The position numbers were made by a program, and so were the translations under genes. From contig CBDCVB010000001.1 of the NCBI GenBank assembly GCA_965222895.1, positions 1,482,545 to 1,546,544 on the forward strand: a stretch of DNA of 64,000 bases, given 5' to 3'. The notes beneath the pieces are model-generated. The model searched no databases. It had not been told where the DNA came from and was given only the letters and a program-made list of their open reading frames with translations. This stretch comes from Bin87 sp965222895. GTDB lineage: Bacteria > Chloroflexota > Dehalococcoidia > Lucifugimonadales > UBA3495. Position 1 is the stretch's first letter. Each line of letters starts with the position of its first letter. Shown here piece by piece: positions 34,276 to 43,120 of the stretch.

Positions 34276-35988
34276 CCCGAATCCACCGAAAAGATAAGTG
34301 TCGCGGCGTGCTGAGGGGGTAAGAAAATGCTCCTGTGCATCGGGGATAATGGTTTTCGAGACAGAGAACCAACCCGAAACAAGGAGCACCGAATAGATGC
34401 TACCACTTGACCATCCCGACCGCATTCAAATCGCCTTCGACGACCACCGCCTGGTGGCCAATGCCGGGCTGCTCCTCCCGGTCACCCTCGCCCAGCACCT
34501 GGGTCTGCGTGAACTCGTCGACAACCATGTTGACCTCGCAGATGCGCCGGGGCGGGCGAATGCGGGAGACAAGATGCTGACCCTGGTGGCATCCGCGCTG
34601 GCTGGCGGCGACTGCATTGACGATGCCGACGTGCTGCGCACCGGCGGGACGGCCAGCGCTCTCGGCTGCGTAGTCAAGGCGCCATCCACCCTGGGGACCT
34701 TCCTGCGCAGCTTCCGGTGGGGCCACGTCCGCCAACTGGATCGGGTCAGCCGGGAGCTGCTGGCCCGGGCCTGGTCGGCTGGGGCCGGACCCGGCGACGG
34801 GCCCCTGACCATCGACCTGGACTCCACCGGCTGCGAGACCTACGGTCTGGCCAAGGAGGGGGCGCGCGACCACGGCTACACCGGCCAGCGGGGCTATCAC
34901 CCGCTGCTGGCCATTGCCGCCGGAACCGGCGACGTGCTGATGGCCCGGCTGCGCAAGGGCCGCGCCAACACCGTTCGGGGCGCCGCTCACTTTCTACGCG
35001 AGACGGTGGGGCGAGTACGCTACGGCGGGGCCAGGGGACAACTCACGGTGCGGGCTGACAGCGGCTTCTACACCCACGCCATCGTCGCCGTCTGCCGCAA
35101 GATGGATGTGCGCTTCTCCATCACCGTCCGCCAGCACGCCCGCCTGCGGAATATCATCGAGGCCATACCCGAAGATGCCTGGACGCCGATTCCCTACTGG
35201 ATGGACGGCGCCGCCGACGTGGCGGAGACCACCTACGTCCCCTTCCAGACTGAGCCCGACGCGCGCCGGTGCGGCTCATCGTCCGGCGGGTGAAGCCAAC
35301 GCCCGGTACCCAGTTGGCCCTCTTCGCCGCCTACCGCTATCACGGCTGCATCACCGACCGGGACGGGGCAACCCGGGAACCGGAGGCCGACCATCGGCGC
35401 CACGCCGAGATCGAGAATGCCATCCGAGACCTCAAGTACGGCGTCGGGTTGAACCATCTCCCCTCGGGCCGCTTCGCCGTCAACGCTGCCTGGCTGGCGG
35501 TGCAGGTGATGGCGCATAACCTGGCACGCTGGACCGCGCGCATCGGTCTGGGTGAGCAACTGGTAACCACCAAGACCCTCCGACGACGCTTCTTCTCCCT
35601 AGCGCGGGACGGCTCACCCGCTCGGCGCGCCGCCTCACTTTGCATCTGCCCCAGCGCTGGCCCTGGGAAAACCAGTTCAGTCGCGCCCTGGCGCGATTGC
35701 GCGCCTTGCCACTCCCAGCCTGACGGCGCCCGTCTGCCACTGACCCGCCATCCGGCCAACTGAACGTCCCCGCCAACTCGCGCCAACTCGGTCCGCGAGG
35801 GGCACTTCCTGCCTACCGCCTGTCGAATTCCGCCTGCCATGGCCGCACGGCCGCCATCATCGTGCCGGTGTGGCTGCCCTCACGCCGCCCTCATCCCCAT
35901 CTACTGGAATCTGGCTAGGCCCGTTCGCCTTCCCTTACCCATCATCCCTTGTGTCAACGCCAGCGCCCATCCCTTCGGTGGATTCGGG
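34276..35988 (+). mobile_element. IS1380-family element, copy 1
   Basis: Inverted ends CCCGAATCCACCGAA and TTCGGTGGATTCGGG, bounded by a 5-bp duplication GTTAG at 34271-34275 and 35989-35993, as expected for this family. About 1.7 kb and closely similar to the copy at 56301-58023. Confidence 0.9.
34397..35763 (+). pseudogene. IS1380 transposase copy 1, frameshifted
   Basis: Begins MLPLDHPDRIQIAFDDHRL. Near 35265 one base is missing (EPDARRCGSS here versus PDAAPVRLIVRRVK in copy 2), stopping the first frame at 35293. The rest (MRLIVRRVKPTPGTQLAL) resumes in another frame and is garbled again near 35600 (SLARDGSPARRAAS). The DDE-type core is present, but no full-length protein can be made. Confidence 0.85.
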
Positions 35989-36033
35989 GTTAGAAGTTAT
36001 ACTCCGGGCGATCAAGGCTAGCGGAGCAGGACA

Positions 36034-36350
36034 ATGCTGGGAAAGCGTTCGGACCAGAGGGGCCTCTGGGAAGCGGATCGGTGTATCTGGACTACGCGGG
36101 CCAGGACACCTTCTACGGTTTGCTGGCCTCACTGCGGGGCGAGCTGTTCAGCGATGACGATTTTGCCGAGATCTACTGTCCGGACAATGGACGGGACAGT
36201 GCGCCGCCCAGCCTGCTGGCCACGGCGCTGCTGCTGCAGACCTATGATAAAGTCAGCGCCGCCGAGGCCAAGGCGAGGGCTGACTTCGACATCCGGTGTC
36301 CGAGCCTGCCCTCGGCTACGACCGGGGGTGGCCCTGGGGATTGAGGTTGA
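36034..36350 (+). pseudogene. IS1182-family transposase N-terminal remnant
   Basis: MLGKRSDQRGLWEADR is followed one frame away by YLDYAGQDTFYGLLASLRGE, then CPDNGRDSAPPSLLATALLL and AEAKARADFDIR, the start of IS1182-type transposases. A last piece VALGIEVEG lies in another frame. Everything after about residue 100 is missing. Confidence 0.75.
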
Positions 36351-36357
36351 AGGGTCT

Positions 36358-36750
36358 CTATTCATTTCTGGGCGTTCTCTCGTTGGCTTTGAAGAAGCTG
36401 TTGAGATCGTGAAATACGGGGGCGTTGAAGTCGACCTGCTCTGTGAGCCGGTCGAGCAGGTCCTGGTCAAGGTTTATGCCAGGCCAAGGCCGTCCCTCAG
36501 ATTCCTGGATCTGCATGATGATGTGGCCTGCGCAGTGCTGGGTTTGCCTCCCGAACACGTACCCGCTTTCGGCGTTGTCTTCCGATTTGTCCTCGACATA
36601 GTCCGCCGAGGTGTGGCACGGGAACCCGAACATGTACGCGGAGAACGCGATGTCTTGGGCGCGTTCCACACACTGGAACCTGATGGCGGAATTGTCGGTC
36701 CGGAAGGGGCAGTGCTTGCATGGCCGGGTCATGTCGTAGCGTGGCATCAA
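36358..36750 (-). CDS. Cysteine-rich DUF6283-like protein
   Basis: 130 residues beginning MMPRYDMTRPCKHCPFRTD. The CxxCPF/WRxD start followed by a further Cys in FGFPCHTS and QHCAGH is the DUF6283-type pattern, probably a small metal-binding domain. Function unknown. About 108 bp at its 3' end (QVDFNAPVFHDLNSFFKAN) is duplicated at 49262-49370. Confidence 0.6.
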   Translation of the reverse strand: MMPRYDMTRPCKHCPFRTDNSAIRFQCVERAQDIAFSAYMFGFPCHTSADYVEDKSEDNAESGYVFGRQTQHCAGHIIMQIQESEGRPWPGINLDQDLLDRLTEQVDFNAPVFHDLNSFFKANERTPRNE

Positions 36751-36888
36751 TTTATTCCTGAAGGTGCTGGGTTGTCCAACGGCGGGGCGGCCAGATCAGG
36801 TGAAGGGCGGTTTGTCGGAAGACGGGGATTGTCTGTCCGGCTCGTGCTTGCTGGTTTGCTCTGCTGGTGAGGTAGCCTCTCAGAGAGG

Positions 36889-37055
36889 TCAGGGACTATT
36901 CGAAGAACTTGCCAAGGCCGCTGGAAACTCGGCTTCGTTGAACACCAGTCGGAACGTGCCTTTAGCCGGCCCACTCTGCACGGTCATCATGCCGCAGTTG
37001 AAAGCGTTTTGCAGTGTTTCCAGCACTCTACGTTTGTAATCTGTTTCGGGGTTGT
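36889..37055 (-). pseudogene. 3' gene fragment before the TnpB element
   Basis: Open frame entering from the TnpB-side boundary at 37055 and reading PETDYKRRVLETLQNAFN, then GTFRLVFNEAEFPAAL to a TGA at 36889. No start codon remains. Protein-like, but family unknown. Confidence 0.45.
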
Positions 37056-37081
37056 CTAGAGCGTGTTGACAAATTGAGCAC
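37056..37081 (+). repeat. 25-bp repeat CTAG-rGCGTGTTGACAAA (copy 1)
   Basis: CTAGAGCGTGTTGACAAATTGAGCAC closely matches 48356-48380. Both begin with CTAG. It could be the right boundary of the TnpB element or an inverted-repeat end of an IS5-like element with CTAG target. Confidence 0.5.
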
Positions 37082-38126
37082 GGAACCCGGAAACGGGGTT
37101 TTCAACGGATAGTTCCGAGTAACCCCGAGCGTGTGTTCCATGACTAATACTATTCGTAACACTTTTGGCGCCTGGGCTCGCCGCTTGAATACGGCGGGCC
37201 AGCCTTGGGCCACGGACCCTGTTCCCGTGGGAACTCGTCGCGGTGCCAGCCGGCTTGAACACGCTTAGCTCCAAGCCCAAACGGGGTTGTCGTGGCTCGG
37301 GGCCGGATGGCTGCTCTCGCCACCCGGTGGGTGCGGTCAGTACGTCCGGGGTAAAACCGGACTGCCATTCGCAGTGCCGGACGTAGGCCCGGTTGCGAAT
37401 GATGACGGCGGCAGTCCAGTCGGCGTGGGCGTAGAGACCGCATTGCCGGCACCGGAACACCGCTTGGCTCTCGCGGTTGTTCCGGTGCCGGTCTCCGCAG
37501 CGCGGGCAGGTCTGGGACGTGCCGTGCGGCGGAACGGAGATGGTGGGTATGCCGAGTTTGGCGGCTTCCTCACGGAGTAGTTTGCCGACGTGGCCGATGG
37601 CCGACTCGGCAAGGCTCTCATTGAGTTTTCGCTTGGCAGCAACGTTATTGCCAGGCGCAGTAGTGGCGCTACGAGCTGAGGCCATCATGCTGATGGGGTG
37701 CAGGCTTTTGATGGCGACTATCTTGGGTTGTGCTTCGAGCAGGATAGCTCTGATCTGGCTCCGCATATCCTGGTCGCGGGTTTGGGCGTAGCGGCGTCCT
37801 CGGTCATGGGACTTCGAGACGGCGTGCCGCCGGTGCTTGCTGTCACGGGGCTTGCCCGCGATGTGGCGCTGGTGGTTGCGCTTTTTGTTGCGGCGTCGAC
37901 CGCTGCCCTGATGGCGTGCTCGGTGGCCGGAACTGACCGATAGATGGTTCTTGGTGCCTCGGTCGGCGCCGATTATGTCCTCTGCGCTATGGATGTCTAG
38001 TTCTTCGAGTGGCATCGGTCTGGTACCAGTACCTGCACGTGGAGGCAGTAGTGCCTGCGATGGAGTGGCGTACGTGGACCATAGTTCTTCACCGGCACGA
38101 GTCGTATGGACCGAATGTCCAACCAT
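37056..38126 (-). pseudogene. tnpB: TnpB (IS605-type), N-terminally truncated, RuvC-II Glu lost
   Basis: The recognisable part starts at about 38015 (MPLEELDIHSAED). RuvC-I is present (DIIGADRGTKNH). RuvC-II reads VAIKSLHPISMMAS where the family has E-N/D-L, so the catalytic Glu is Lys. The zinc ribbon CPRCG..CRQCG and the RuvC-III Asp (HADWTAAVII) are present. The N-terminal half (wedge/REC) is missing. After the ribbon the frame runs on through about 290 nt of likely omega-RNA/right-end DNA to FVNTL. It could be a nuclease-dead derivative or a decayed deletion copy; the missing N-terminus favours decay. Confidence 0.75.
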
Positions 38127-38129
38127 TGA

Positions 38130-38290
38130 CGTAACTGTGCGTTGGTCGCTGCTCGATGAATTGGGTCACCCGGAGGAACCGAGTAGTCCTTGAACGCGAA
38201 ATAGCGCCTCTTATCTAATAGACTGACCAGTCGATCATATTGGTCAGCGTAGCTCCACGAATGGCTAATGAACAAATTGTAAGTCTTCAC
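38130..38290 (-). pseudogene. TIR-like (ThsB/MTH538-type) N-terminal fragment
   Basis: GTG 38290 with GGGAG seven nt upstream starts VKTYNLFISHSWSYADQYDR, followed by FAFKDYSVPPGDPIH and ATNAQLR. This is the N-terminus of TIR-like domains (DUF1863/MTH538), found as ThsB effectors in Thoeris defence. After about 52 codons the frame runs into the TnpB element end, so only the first third remains. Confidence 0.65.
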
Positions 38291-38546
38291 AAGTACGCTC
38301 CCAGCAGACGCTGCTGCCTCTGCGGATAGTCCTCGCTGGCGGGGAACCCAGCGCCAAGAATGCCGGTTCATCGCCGTCTAGGGTGGTATTCTCATTGTTG
38401 TGCAGATAGGTATCGAGGCAGTCCACGTCTTAATCAATGCCGGCAATAACGTAGCCGCCGGCATCCAGCAGGCCTCGTGTGGTGCCTCCGGCTCCGCAGT
38501 AGAAATCGACTGCTAGGAACTTGGGGGTATCAGTGAAGTTTGGCAT
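38291..38546 (-). pseudogene. C5-cytosine DNA methyltransferase N-terminal fragment
   Basis: ATG 38546 (MPNFTDTPKFLAVDFYCGAG) shows motif I (DFYCGAGGTTRGLLDAG) of Dcm-type methyltransferases, then AGID-stop-DVDC (TAA where Lys is usual). The homology ends after DEPAFLALGS. No catalytic PC motif remains. It lies just before the TIR-like fragment and was probably part of the same defence cluster. Confidence 0.7.
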
Positions 38547-38551
38547 GGCCG

Positions 38552-38956
38552 CTAGGCGATGGCAAGGCCGAGGTCTCTGGCGGCGGTTTCCTGCTGCTCG
38601 TCCAGCGTTATGAAGACCAGGCTAGGGATCAGCTTGGCGAAAAAGCGTGCAGTGGCAAGGTGCCATAAGCGAACAGGCTCTAAATGTGCAACCGCCAGGA
38701 CGGTCCCCATTTCAGCGTCCAAGCAGCGGTTGGGCATAATCCATCTGATGCTTGATATCGAACTAATGTCGAAGTACTCTCCCTCGCGCTTAAAGGCAGC
38801 GCGCATCTCTGCTTCAAGCAGGTTTGACGACATAAGATGCTGAAAGGTGTCGAGACGCCGCCGAACGGGGGTCCCGGCCGGCTCCTCCCCGAACGTGATG
38901 GGTATCACTGCGGTCGTATCGACATACGCAACTAACGGACGTTGCGACGGCCTTAT
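38552..38956 (-). CDS. vapC: VapC-like PIN-domain toxin, start codon altered
   Basis: Reads LVAYVDTTAVIPITFGEE (first PIN Asp), SNLLEAEMRAAFKRE (Glu) and FFAKLIPSLVFITLDEQQ (C-terminal Asp). PIN toxins are Mg-dependent RNases. The in-frame codon six nt after the antitoxin stop is ATA (38956-38954), where ATG would be expected. Otherwise translation could only start at GTG 38908, which removes the first catalytic Asp. It may therefore be poorly expressed or dead. Confidence 0.7.
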   Translation of the reverse strand: MRPSQRPLVAYVDTTAVIPITFGEEPAGTPVRRRLDTFQHLMSSNLLEAEMRAAFKREGEYFDISSISSIRWIMPNRCLDAEMGTVLAVAHLEPVRLWHLATARFFAKLIPSLVFITLDEQQETAARDLGLAIA

Positions 38957-38962
38957 CGGCCT

Positions 38963-39178
38963 CTAGCTTCGAGCTTCGATAAATCGTGCCAAAGCACCGG
39001 GTACATACGCTATAGGGCGCAAGCTTTCGCGTGGGCCGTCACCACCTACCAGGATACCCTGAGCGTGGAGTTCCACAAGCCGATCTTCCAGCTCCTGGAA
39101 CTCCGCTGCCCGGTGTTCTGGCACTTGGGCGGTGGTGTTTTCCGACTCATTTTCGTCGTTGTGCTTTTCGTTGCTCAT
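38963..39178 (-). CDS. VapB-like antitoxin
   Basis: 71 residues: an acidic N-terminus, a helix (AAEFQELEDRLVELHAQG) and the C-terminal sequence LRPIAYVPGALARFIEAR, typical of antitoxins paired with PIN toxins. It is encoded directly before the PIN gene with a 6-nt gap, the normal order antitoxin-toxin. Confidence 0.7.
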   Translation of the reverse strand: MSNEKHNDENESENTTAQVPEHRAAEFQELEDRLVELHAQGILVGGDGPRESLRPIAYVPGALARFIEARS

Positions 39179-39204
39179 AGCTTAACCTCGATAGGATTTC
39201 ATCC

Positions 39205-39585
39205 CTACCCCAAAAACTCCTCCACTAGCCCCACGAACCGCTCCGTGGCTTCCAGCTCCGGGTGGTGGCCGCAGTTTTCGATAATCTCCAGACGGCTGCC
39301 GGGGATGCGGCGGTGGTATTCCTGCCCGGCGGCGACGGGGACGATGGCGTCCTGCGCGCCCCAGACGAGCAGCGTAGGGATACGCTCCAGCCGGTAAACC
39401 TGGTGTACGAGGCCCGGGTCGTGCATATAGGGTCGCCAGGAAACGCGGCAGGTGCCCTCCATGGCAATCTCCCAGCGTTCCAGCAGGTCTTCGTCGGGCT
39501 CGGCGGGGCAGATGTCCCGGTACTCCGGGGTGCCATCGGGGTCCAGCTGGGCAGTTCTCGTTAGGGTCAGTTTAGCAAGGCAACT
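39205..39585 (-). pseudogene. Alpha/beta-hydrolase C-terminal fragment
   Basis: Contains IPTLLVWGAQDAIVPVAAG (acid residue Asp) and LEIIENCGHHPELEATERF (catalytic His), the end of an alpha/beta-hydrolase. The frame can be followed back to about 39585 (LAKLTLTRTAQLDPDG), where it loses its beginning. The nucleophile Ser part is absent. Confidence 0.75.
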
Positions 39586-39630
39586 GGCTTATAGCAACCG
39601 GACCGGGCCGGGCGTCAGGGCAAACGCATT

Positions 39631-39850
39631 CTAATTGGAGAGGATGGATAGCAGGTAGTTATTGTCCCAGCCGGCCAATTTACGTTTGGCTTTGATGGAG
39701 GTTTTGGAGGTCCGGTCTCGGCGTAGGAGGTTGAGGGCCGGGTGTTGGACTATCGCCAAGTTTTCCGGTGCGTTTCCGGTTCTTACCCGGCTTTCGTCTT
39801 CCCGGAAGGACACGTCCAGCACCCAGTGGACCCGATTCTCGATGCCCCTT
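39631..39850 (-). pseudogene. ISAs1-family transposase C-terminal remnant
   Basis: Reads VLDVSFREDESRVRTGNAP, then NLLRRDRTSKTSIKAKR and GWDNNYLLSILSN, the conserved end of ISAs1 transposases. The rest is missing. It ends near TTTGAACAATCTACC (39850), which weakly resembles the 18-bp terminal repeat. Confidence 0.75.
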
Positions 39851-40027
39851 TGAACAATCTACCTGAAGCTACCCGTACCAATCCTGATCGAAATGCCGTA
39901 TCAGCAATAGCTGTAGTGGTGCTGTTTTTCATGCTGGGGTTGTTGCCACTGTTGAACAGTTGGAACAAACTACGTCAAAAGGTCGATGAATCCTTGGTAT
40001 CAAAATTAGTAGGCGGGAGGCGAAGGC

Positions 40028-40147
40028 ATGTGGCGACTACTAAACAGCAGGATTACCTTCTTCGTCATCGTTTATGGGGTCGGGATAGGATTAGCGTTTA
40101 TATTGGCGTGGAATTTGGGGCTCAAGAAAACCCTCACCGGAGGGTAG
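40028..40147 (+). CDS. Tiny membrane protein, 39 aa
   Basis: ATG 40028 follows GGGAGGCGAAGGC, a good ribosome site. The product has one hydrophobic span (FFVIVYGVGIGLAFILAW) and a basic end. An overlapping frame to 40155 encodes another hydrophobic stretch upstream (AIAVVVLFFMLGLLPLL), which may be a second small gene or its remnant. Function unknown. Confidence 0.4.
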   Translation: MWRLLNSRITFFVIVYGVGIGLAFILAWNLGLKKTLTGG

Positions 40148-40205
40148 AGGACTGAAGCGGATACGAGCGGTACCAAAACCCGTCTGACCGCCGGAGAAAA
40201 GAAGC

Positions 40206-41039
40206 TTACAACCGCCGCCACGCCGCTCCGTCGGTTAGTTGCAGAAACTGGCCCACCAGCGTCGGGTTGGAAATAATCAGCCCCGGCGAAAACAGCGTAG
40301 CATCCTCCAGCGTTGCCCGGTCCAGCACCTGCCCGCCGGCCTCTTGCGCCAGCAGGATACCCGACGCGATGTCCCAGGGCGAGAGGCTGTGGTGGAAGTA
40401 CAGGTCGATGCGACCGCACGCAGCGTAGGCAATGCTGAGGGCGCTGGAACCCATGAGCCGGTAGCCCTGCGCCTTTGGCCATATGCTGCTCGCCATCTCC
40501 AGCAGCTTGCCGGCCTGCTCGAAGTTGTAGCCGAGGTCGAAGCCGAGCACCGCCTCGCCGATGTCGTTGCGGTCGGATACCGAGATGGGTTCTCCGTTCA
40601 GCGTTGCGCCGTGCCCCCGTTGGGCGGCGAATAGCTCATCGCGCATCGGGTCATAGGTGGCGCCGGCGACTACGGTATCGCCATCGGCGATGGCTACCAC
40701 CACGCAGAAATGGGGAATACCCTCAGCAAAGTTGCGGGTGCCGTCGATGGGGTCGACTACCCAGGTGTAGGGCGAGGCACCGGGCACGGGAGCGGATTCC
40801 TCGGACAACACGCCGAAATCGGGGAATTCCTCACCCACGTAATCCAGTATTAACCGCTCGCAGGCCAGGTCAACATCGGTTACCACGTTGGCCCGCCCTT
40901 TGAAACTAATCTCCTTTTCGGTGCGAAAACGCGACGCGGCCAGTTCACCGGCGAGGCGAGCTGCCGTCTCGCACACGGACAAAGCAGTGTTGCCGCTGCG
41001 CGACAGAGGCAGCCGGTTGGCGGGAGAAACTTGCGACAC
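40206..41039 (-). CDS. Inositol-monophosphatase family phosphatase
   Basis: 277 residues from GTG 41039, which has AGGAGG nine nt upstream; the longer frame to 41459 is not supported. Motifs of the Mg/Li-dependent phosphatase superfamily: KGRANVVTDVDLACER, the Glu pair in LSEESAP, metal site WVVDPIDGTRNFAEG near residue 90, and WDIASGILLAQEAGG near 205. It hydrolyses a phosphomonoester such as inositol phosphate, histidinol phosphate or PAP; the exact substrate cannot be read from sequence. It is intact and divergent from the NUDIX fragment, and looks like resident chromosome. Confidence 0.9.
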   Translation of the reverse strand: MSQVSPANRLPLSRSGNTALSVCETAARLAGELAASRFRTEKEISFKGRANVVTDVDLACERLILDYVGEEFPDFGVLSEESAPVPGASPYTWVVDPIDGTRNFAEGIPHFCVVVAIADGDTVVAGATYDPMRDELFAAQRGHGATLNGEPISVSDRNDIGEAVLGFDLGYNFEQAGKLLEMASSIWPKAQGYRLMGSSALSIAYAACGRIDLYFHHSLSPWDIASGILLAQEAGGQVLDRATLEDATLFSPGLIISNPTLVGQFLQLTDGAAWRRL

Positions 41040-41366
41040 CGGTAGTGGCCTCCTGACATTTTCTGGTTTGGGGGATGTGGAATGATCCGGTCGAAAAGGG
41101 GAACCGAGAAAGTGTAGCACCGGGCAGCGGCAAGCGATAAGACGGTTTTTCCATATTGAGCGGCGGTGTGATTGTTGAGCAGCGATGTCAATGTTGAGCA
41201 GCGGTGTCATTAGTCGGTAAACAGCGGGGCGGTGGCGGAATGTATAGGTGCCCCTTCGACGGGCGCAGGCGGAGCGTGGCAAGCTATTTGGATGGACGAT
41301 CGAAAGATCCTGAAGAGTGACAGGATGGCAGCGGGAATTACATAACCCGCATGGTATACTGCCGCC

Positions 41367-41465
41367 GTGTGTACGCAGGGAAATCGGCCTCTGGTGGGCG
41401 TGGGAGTGGTGTTTGTGAGAGGCGGTCGGGTTTTCCTGGCGCAACGGCGGGGTTCTCACGGGGCG
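41367..41465 (+). pseudogene. NUDIX hydrolase N-terminal fragment
   Basis: GTG 41367 reads NRPLVGVGVVFVRGGRVFLA then QRRGSHGA, the start of NUDIX hydrolases just before the missing NUDIX box. Homology breaks at about 41465, exactly where the accessory block begins. No remainder was found elsewhere in the window. TATACT at 41355-41360 could be its -10 box. Confidence 0.7.
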
Positions 41466-42202
41466 GCCACTGCATCAGGAATCTGTGCGCTGTCCGTCCC
41501 TAGCCCGAGGTGATGCCTATACTCTCGCAACGTGACATGGTCACGCTCGTGGAACACTTGGTCGGTTAAACGCTGGCTGGGAAAGTGCTTGGAGTTTTCT
41601 TCCAGATCGATGGCTTTGTCAAAGAGGTCAGGGTAGCGTTGCAATAGGTGGCGCCACCATTCGCTGGAGTTGAATGGGCAGAAATAGCAGCTGCTTTTTT
41701 CAGGCACCGGCAACCCGGATTCTGCAATCATATTGATGCAATCTTGTCGAGTGAGCTGATTGTCGATCAGTGGATACAGGTTCGTGATGTAGGTTTCACG
41801 GCTGTCGCGCATCCGGTGAACTTCGTCGAACGCGATTCCCATGTACTGGTTTATGTGTCTTCCGAGCCGCTTGTAATGCCGATGGATGGGATTTACCTTG
41901 TAGTCCTTGGTACACCACCGCTACTGTACGGATGGAATCACCCTCCGGCGCAGCGCGGTTCCGTACAGGTCAGTCCCTTTGGGACGAGATTGCACGACGT
42001 TGAACGGGATCCGACGTTCTGCAAGGTATCTTCGCGCTACTTCGACTGATTCGTAGGTGTCTGGCGTTTCTCCGCCAGTATCGGCAAAGATAACGCCGTC
42101 CAATGGCGCCCCATCGCGGATCAGCATCACCATCAGCGCGACAGTGTTCACCCCACCTCCGAAGCTCAGGATGTGGATAGGATCGTCGTTGTGACCGGGC
42201 AT
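41456..42202 (-). pseudogene. PAPS-reductase-like PP-loop protein, one amber stop
   Basis: From ATG 42202: HILSFGGGVNTVALMVML is the PP-loop (SxGGxDS-like, with Val-Asn for the usual Asp-Ser), then VIFADTGGETPDTY. At 41923-41921 a TAG follows VIPSVQ and the same frame goes on with RWCTKDYKVNPIH and a Cys pair in SSCYFCPF. Apart from this stop the 248-codon frame is intact. Such stand-alone PAPS-reductase-like proteins occur in phages and defence islands (for example with DNA modification). The loop change and the stop suggest loss of activity. Confidence 0.75.
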
Positions 42203-42339
42203 GGCTATCGCCTCCAGATTTTAGCAGGAGTATATCTTTCCTGCAAAAATTGTCAGTTGTGGAATGTTTCTTGGAACGCCGCCGGCGGCCGTCCGTGAGG
42301 CTGTGGCGCGGAAATTCGGGCATCTGGTGCTGGACACGA

Positions 42340-42366
42340 AACCGGCCGCCACCGGGGCGGCCGGTT
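42340..42366. terminator. 11-bp perfect hairpin
   Basis: AACCGGCCGCC (42340-42350) pairs with GGCGGCCGGTT (42356-42366), loop of 5. It lies about 140 bp upstream of the PAPS-reductase-like start and could end a minus-strand transcript coming from the right. No T tract on either strand. Confidence 0.4.
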
Positions 42367-43089
42367 CTTTGGTCATGACGACGGTATGCGTTGCGTAAAT
42401 TCTAGGGCCCGTGGCTCGTCGGCTACTGCGGTCCGATTTCGTCCGGGTACTGCCGAATCCAGTTTGGGCGTCTCGACAATAGGTTTTCACCATCGGAAGG
42501 TCGTCTGAAGTATTTCGTGTCTGGTTTGACCAGTGGCTGTAGGCCGTAGACTCAAATGGTGCAGTTAGGTCCACCCCGCTCCGGTTCGGAGATCAAGTTC
42601 TTTTGCGCTTCATGGTCGGTGCCTGGATCTTGTTTATCTTTCAGCGGCAGGATGCGCGGAACGAATTCGTGGGGGGCAGGCTGTTGGCGGGATTGTTCAT
42701 GGCTTCCACCTGGGAATGGACTTTGCGGCTCTGCGGCAGACATGAGGTTACTTCCATTTTCTGGCGAACGGCACGTGGGGGAGTATGTGGATCTCGCCGA
42801 ATTTGGCAAGATGGTTGGGAGACGGCAAAGGCTGGCGGACGGCGTGGGACTGCTTTCGGCACATGGTGTCCCCGTTTCTACTACGTAGTGGACGGAGCGG
42901 TGGTGCGTCATGGTGGCCGCGGACGGCCTGAAGGCGGTGCTCATCACGAGCCGTAACCGTCAGGACTTTGTGACCGTTGCGGGTTGCCTTGAACGCCGGA
43001 AGATCCAGGATAAGCGGCTTTCGAGGCTACGAAACGGAAGTGGGTTTCGTTGGCAGTTTTGGCCGGGATGGCCGGGAGTTGTTATCAAG
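42367..43089. other. Region without a convincing gene
   Basis: Frames exist on both strands (for example minus 42552-42947 and plus 42556-42888), but they mirror each other and none shows a recognisable domain or good ribosome site. It may hold decayed coding DNA. Confidence 0.35.
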
Positions 43090-43120
43090 AACGCCGGCCG
43101 CCCCGTCGTCGGCCGGCGTT
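43090..43120. terminator. 11-bp perfect hairpin after the 389-aa gene
   Basis: AACGCCGGCCG (43090-43100) pairs with CGGCCGGCGTT (43110-43120), loop of 9. Located about 180 bp past the stop of the gene at 43303, it probably ends that transcript. Confidence 0.45.

Noticed and set aside
39845..39865. TTTGAACAATCTACC as another terminal repeat of the iscB element
   Set aside because: Only about 12 of 18 bases match and no inner palindrome follows; too weak to claim.
9789..41923. Idea that TAG is read as Gln here (in-frame TAG at 9789, 19635 and 41921)
   Set aside because: Other genes use TAG as a true stop (IS630 A, the gene at 3737), and TGA and TAA interrupt other frames as well, so random nonsense mutation explains it better.
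42552..42947. 131-codon minus frame and matching plus frames
   Set aside because: Frames on both strands mirror each other, composition is Ser/Pro-rich, and no domain or ribosome site supports any of them.
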